From positions 1-64,000 of the forward strand of contig NZ_JAIQDG010000010.1 in NCBI RefSeq assembly GCF_020037125.1: a stretch of 64,000 nt of DNA. Direction: 5' to 3'. The notes under the pieces were generated by a model that saw only the letters and a list, made by a program, of their open reading frames with translations, searched no databases and was not told the DNA's origin. Shown piece after piece: positions 59,866 to 64,000 of this stretch; position 1 is the stretch's first letter, and each line of letters begins with the position of its first letter. Position numbers and translations under genes: made by a program. This DNA comes from Myxococcus sp. RHSTA-1-4. GTDB taxonomy: Bacteria > Myxococcota > Myxococcia > Myxococcales > Myxococcaceae.

Positions 59866-60513
59866 TCAGCGCTCCGGGAGCGCCGCGCGGCCGGCGGGGT
59901 AGACGGGCTCCACCTCCAGCAGCACCATGGCCAGGGCCAGCACGCGCGACAGCGTCTCGCGCACCGTGTAGCGCCAGGGGGTCGACCGGCCCTCGTCCGC
60001 CGCCACGCCCCACGCGTCGATGCCCACCGAGTTGGCGATGAACAGCGCCCTCGACAGGTGGAAGCGCTGAGTCACGAGCAGCGCCCGCTTCGCCCCGAAC
60101 ACCGTGTACGCCCGCAGGCAGCTGTCATAGGTGGACAGCCCCGCCTCGTCGCCCTGCACCGCTTCTTCCGGCACCCCGCGCTCCAGCAGGTAGCGCCGCA
60201 TGGCTCGCGTCTCGTGATGGAAGGGCTGCGTCTGGTCCCCGCTCACCAGCACCGCCCGCACCTTGCCCTGCCGCCACAGGGCGATGGCCGCGTCCAGCCG
60301 CTGGGCGAGCACCGGGGAGGGCACCGCGCCCCGCGCCAGCCCCGCGCCGAAGACGAGCGCCACCGGGGCCTCGGGTGCCGTCGCCAGGGGGACGATGCGG
60401 TCCTCGTAGCTCACCCGCACGAGGTGCGAGAGGGCGAGCAGGCCCAGGCCCACCGCCATCAGTGCGAGGAAGGCCCTGCGCACCCACACCCTGCTCGCAC
60501 CGCCTGGCTTCAT
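59866..60513 (-). CDS. SanA/YdcF-like DUF218 envelope protein
   Basis: A 215-residue protein with one N-terminal helix (RRAFLALMAVGLGLLALSHL) and the DUF218 core: ALVFGAGLARGAVPSPVLAQ, RLDAAIALWRQGKVRAVLVS, GDEAGLSTYDSCLRAYTVFG and KRALLVTQRFHLSRALFIAN. SanA-type proteins are inner-membrane and affect envelope barrier (vancomycin exclusion in E. coli). ATG 60513 is chosen because it begins the charged-then-hydrophobic signal; ATG 60543 is an alternative. It lies 78 bases downstream of the receiver gene on the same strand. Confidence 0.78.
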   Translation of the reverse strand: MKPGGASRVWVRRAFLALMAVGLGLLALSHLVRVSYEDRIVPLATAPEAPVALVFGAGLARGAVPSPVLAQRLDAAIALWRQGKVRAVLVSGDQTQPFHHETRAMRRYLLERGVPEEAVQGDEAGLSTYDSCLRAYTVFGAKRALLVTQRFHLSRALFIANSVGIDAWGVAADEGRSTPWRYTVRETLSRVLALAMVLLEVEPVYPAGRAALPER

Positions 60514-60591
60514 GGACCCCGAGAACACCCGTGGAGGGGCCATTGTGTTCCGTCGGCCCGTCCCCGGAAAGTCCCGCGAGGCCCCGCCCGC

Positions 60592-61014
60592 TCAGGGAGA
60601 CGTGCCCGCCTGGGCTCCAGTCGGCTTCAGCGCATGGCGCTCGATGAGCTCCACCAACTGCCGCGGCTCCACAGGCTTCTTCAGGAACGCCGCCACGTCG
60701 TAGTTGGACGCGTACACCGCCCTGTCTCGCGGGTTCATCGCCGCCATGCCCGCGGACAGGATGATGACGGGCACCTCCGCCAGGGCCTCGCTGCCCTTGC
60801 GCGACGTCAGCACCCGGTGGCCGTCCATCACCGGCAGGGCCATGTCCAGGATGATGAGCGACGGGCGGGGCGGGGTCTCGAGGTGCTCGAGCGCCTCCTT
60901 GCCGTTGGCCGCGGCGCGCACCTCGTAGCCCTGGAGCTCCAGGTAGCCCTGGAGCGCCTCACGGATGTCCGCATCGTCCTCGACGATGAGAAGGGGACCG
61001 CTCAACGCTGCCAT
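60592..61014 (-). CDS. Single-domain response regulator
   Basis: A 140-residue stand-alone receiver: PLLIVEDDADIREALQGYLE, acceptor Asp in LIILDMALPVMDGHRVL, PVIILSAG and Lys in AFLKKPVEPRQLVELI. No output domain. GGAGCTCCTT before ATG 61014 is a good site. It is divergent from atpG with a 244-bp gap; partner kinase not seen here. Confidence 0.87.
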   Translation of the reverse strand: MAALSGPLLIVEDDADIREALQGYLELQGYEVRAAANGKEALEHLETPPRPSLIILDMALPVMDGHRVLTSRKGSEALAEVPVIILSAGMAAMNPRDRAVYASNYDVAAFLKKPVEPRQLVELIERHALKPTGAQAGTSP

Positions 61015-61258
61015 AAGGAGCTCCGCGGGGGTAAAAGCACCCTCTCAAGGTAAGTCGGCCACCTACCGCCGGGAGCCCCTCCCGGACGGCCCGGCCGCCT
61101 GCCCCGTACCGGCTCGCCCCGGCTCCCGGTCCAGGGAACTCCGGCAGGCCGCCGTTGACCGGCTCCCGGCCCGCCTATATAGGGGGCCCCGCTGCCCGCC
61201 CGCCCTTGCACCCACATGAGTGACGCGGGCTGAACGTCTCACAGGAGCTCCCCGGTCC

Positions 61259-62143
61259 ATGGCGTCCCTTCGTGACATTCGCAAGCGCATCCGCTCGGTG
61301 AAGAACACTCGGCAGATCACCAAGGCGATGAAGATGGTCTCCGCCGCGAAGCTCCGCAAGGCGCAGGACGCCATCCTGGCCGCGCGCCCCTACGCGACGA
61401 TGCTGGACCAGATCATCTCGGACCTGGCGCAGCGCTCGGGTGGCGAGAACCTCAGCCACCCGCTGCTCACCGCCCGTCCGGTGCGCAAGGTGGAGCTGGT
61501 CCTGCTGACCTCGGACCGCGGCCTCGCCGGCGGCTTCAACTCCAACGTCATCCGCCGCGCCAACCGCTTCCTCTACGAGAACACCTCGATGGAGCGCATC
61601 CAGCTCTCCACGGTGGGCCGCAAGGGCAACGACTTCTTCCGCAACCGCGGCCAGGCCATCCGCAAGGACTTCGGCGGCCTGTACCAGCGCCTGAGCTACC
61701 GCGCCGCCGCGGACGTGGCCGAGGAGCTGGTGGCCAGCTACCTCAACGGCGAGGTGGACGCCGTCCACATCGTCTACAACGAGTTCGTCACCGCCATCAC
61801 CCAGAAGGTCACGGTGGCCCAGCTCCTGCCCCTGCAGACGCTCGGCGCCCCCGGCCAGGCTCCCTCCGAGGGCGCCTCGGCCCTGGTGGACTTCAAGTAC
61901 GAGCCGGACCGCCAGGCGGTGCTGGACCGGCTGGTGCCCCAGGCCGTCAACATCAAGCTCTACCGCGCCCTGCTGGAGAGCGTGGCCTCCGAGCACGGCG
62001 CCCGTATGAGCGCCATGGAGAACGCCACCTCCAACGCGTCGGACATGATCGCCAACCTGACGCTGACCTACAACCGCACGCGCCAGGCCGTCATCACCAA
62101 GGAGCTGATGGAGATCGTCTCCGGCGCCGAGGCCCTCAAGTAG
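61259..62143 (+). CDS. atpG: F1Fo ATP synthase gamma subunit
   Basis: A 294-residue F1 rotor subunit. The conserved N-terminus [20 protein letters not shown] then [20 protein letters not shown] and the C-terminus [20 protein letters not shown] with [20 protein letters not shown] are diagnostic. It forms the central stalk turning inside alpha3-beta3. AGGAGCTCCCC sits 12 bases before the ATG. No atpA gene precedes it: the upstream gene is a divergent receiver. The beta gene lies about 1.1 kb downstream after an SPFH gene, so the usual alpha-gamma-beta order is broken. A strong terminator follows the stop. Confidence 0.95.
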   Translation: MASLRDIRKRIRSVKNTRQITKAMKMVSAAKLRKAQDAILAARPYATMLDQIISDLAQRSGGENLSHPLLTARPVRKVELVLLTSDRGLAGGFNSNVIRRANRFLYENTSMERIQLSTVGRKGNDFFRNRGQAIRKDFGGLYQRLSYRAAADVAEELVASYLNGEVDAVHIVYNEFVTAITQKVTVAQLLPLQTLGAPGQAPSEGASALVDFKYEPDRQAVLDRLVPQAVNIKLYRALLESVASEHGARMSAMENATSNASDMIANLTLTYNRTRQAVITKELMEIVSGAEALK

Positions 62144-62166
62144 CCTCCCGCGCGGTTTCGCCTCCA

Positions 62167-62197
62167 GGGCCCGCCCCGTCTATCGGGGTGGGCCTTT
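62167..62197 (+). terminator. Intrinsic terminator after atpG
   Basis: Stem GGCCCGCCCCG (62168-62178) and CGGGGTGGGCC (62184-62194), eleven pairs with one G-T, loop TCTAT, then TTT. It should separate atpG transcription from the SPFH and atpD genes. Confidence 0.8.
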
Positions 62198-62249
62198 CGC
62201 GTTTATGGTGTCCGGCCAGCGGGCGGGGGTGCCCGGGAGGTCAGGGGTC

Positions 62250-63047
62250 ATGAAGCAGCGACTGGTATGGGCAGTGCTGGGGCTGATGTGCATCACCGGC
62301 TGTGCCTGTGAGACGGTGTCCAGCGGACACGGGGGCATCGGGTTCGACTCGTTCGGCCAGGGCACCCTGCGCGAGCCCTACGGAGAGGGGCTGCACATCC
62401 TCCGGCCGGGCAAGTCGCTCATCGTCTATGACATGCGCGTCCAGGAGATGAAGGAGGAGCTGAGCGTCCTGTCCAACAACGGCCTGGACATCCGGGTGGA
62501 CGCCAGCGTGCGCTACCGGCCGGACCCCTCGAAGCTCTTCGAGCTGCACACCCAGACGGGGCCCCGGTACGCGGACATCCTGGTGGGACCCATCGTCCGC
62601 TCCGAGGCGCGCAAGGTCTTCGGCCGCTACGCGCCCGAGGAAATCTACTCGACCAAGCGCGAGCAGATCGAAAAGGAGATCTACGACGAGGTGCTGCGCG
62701 CCCTGCAGGGCAAGCACGTCGTGGTGGAGGCCATCCTCGTCCGGGACGTCATCCTGCCCCAGGCCATCCGCGAGGCCATCGCCGACAAGCTGGCCGAGGA
62801 GCAGCGGAGCCAGAAGATGCGCTTCACCCTGGAGAAGGAGCGCCAGGAGGCCGAGCGCAAGCAGATCGAGGCGGAGGGCATCGCCAAGTACCAGGGCATC
62901 GTCCGCCAGGGGCTGACCGAGGAGTACCTGCGCTTCAAGGGCATAGAAGCCACGGAGCGGCTGGCCCAGAGCTCCAACGCCAAAATCATCGTGGTGGGCA
63001 GCCCCCAGAGCGGCCTGCCGTTGGTGTACCAGACGGACGGGAAGTAA
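62250..63047 (+). CDS. SPFH/prohibitin-like protein with lipoprotein-type signal
   Basis: A 265-residue protein beginning MKQRLVWAVLGLMCITGCAC, a likely lipoprotein signal (ITGC lipobox). The SPFH domain covers about 35-200: FDSFGQGTLREPYGEGLHIL, SVLSNNGLDIRVDASVRYRP and VVEAILVRDVILPQAIREAI, followed by a coiled-coil stretch (RFTLEKERQEAERKQIEAEG). Prohibitin-like proteins form membrane ring scaffolds, some linked to ATP synthase or protease quality control. It lies between atpG and atpD, separated from atpG by a terminator. AGGGGTC before the ATG. Its location suggests a link to F1 assembly, inferred only from context. Confidence 0.78.
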   Translation: MKQRLVWAVLGLMCITGCACETVSSGHGGIGFDSFGQGTLREPYGEGLHILRPGKSLIVYDMRVQEMKEELSVLSNNGLDIRVDASVRYRPDPSKLFELHTQTGPRYADILVGPIVRSEARKVFGRYAPEEIYSTKREQIEKEIYDEVLRALQGKHVVVEAILVRDVILPQAIREAIADKLAEEQRSQKMRFTLEKERQEAERKQIEAEGIAKYQGIVRQGLTEEYLRFKGIEATERLAQSSNAKIIVVGSPQSGLPLVYQTDGK

Positions 63048-63119
63048 GAGGGTGGCGCCCGGCGGCTGGGTCCGCTAAGGCCGACTTAATCCAGAAGTGC
63101 CCGGGAGGCTTGACCCTAC

Positions 63120-64000
<881 letters not shown>

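Noticed and set aside
61175..61996. 273-codon antisense frame in atpG
   Set aside because: atpG is certain; the antisense frame is an artefact of its codon bias.

Overview
The window has the stamp of a myxobacterium, most likely Myxococcaceae (Myxococcus, Pyxidicoccus or Corallococcus type). The DNA is very GC-rich with strong third-position bias. It carries lineage-typical families: a double-CXXCG (SitI6-like) protein, an AHH nuclease with an Imm11-type partner, a DUSAM-domain protein, many two-component proteins, an Hsp20, and large lipoproteins with Asp-Ala-Gly linkers. The genus is inferred from gene content only.

Positions 1 to about 12,000 are an accessory, scarred region. It starts with the N-terminus of a type VI secretion VgrG on the minus strand. 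Next come an IS66-like relic, an orphan double-CXXCG immunity protein and an AHH nuclease/Imm11 toxin-immunity pair. A gene stump follows, containing or abutting one solitary type I-E-like CRISPR repeat. The core of the region is a minus-strand block: a membrane-anchored GGDEF-like protein, then two overlapping DUF262 genes (the first with a DUF1524 HNH-type domain), then the stump of a third gene that breaks off abruptly. This looks like a GmrSD-like defence module eroded at its 3' end. A YggL-like gene and a DUF429-type gene with two in-frame stops close the region.

From about 12 kb onward the content is mostly chromosomal housekeeping, envelope and signalling. In order: a secreted protein and a GH19/peptidoglycan-binding protein; an RND efflux pump with its adaptor; a RegB/RegA-type redox two-component operon with a lipoprotein and an outer-membrane protein, and a divergent DoxX; a metallophosphoesterase; a PAS histidine kinase; two lipoprotein or periplasmic proteins; a Fur-family regulator; a degenerate kinase-like protein overlapping hsp20; a fatty acid desaturase; a PilZ/receiver/kinase group; and KefC-like and NhaP2-like antiporters separated by a 68-bp palindromic tandem repeat.

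The last third holds a phytoene-desaturase-like enzyme, a chemoreceptor, a metzincin lipoprotein, CsbD, an antiporter/universal-stress/ABC-exporter run, an Uma2 nuclease, an AAA-PD-(D/E)XK protein, a second pair of palindromic repeats, DUSAM, thioredoxin, an acyl-CoA-type desaturase, a CotH-like lipoprotein, an SMI1/KNR4 domain fused to a histone-H1-like tail, SanA-like and receiver proteins. It ends with the F1 ATP synthase genes atpG and atpD, split by an SPFH/prohibitin-like lipoprotein gene behind a clear terminator.

The points most worth following are the truncated DUF262 plus GGDEF island, the lone CRISPR repeat, the orphan immunity gene, the GGAATGG/CCATTCC palindrome family at two loci, the SMI1-H1 fusion and the interrupted atp cluster.
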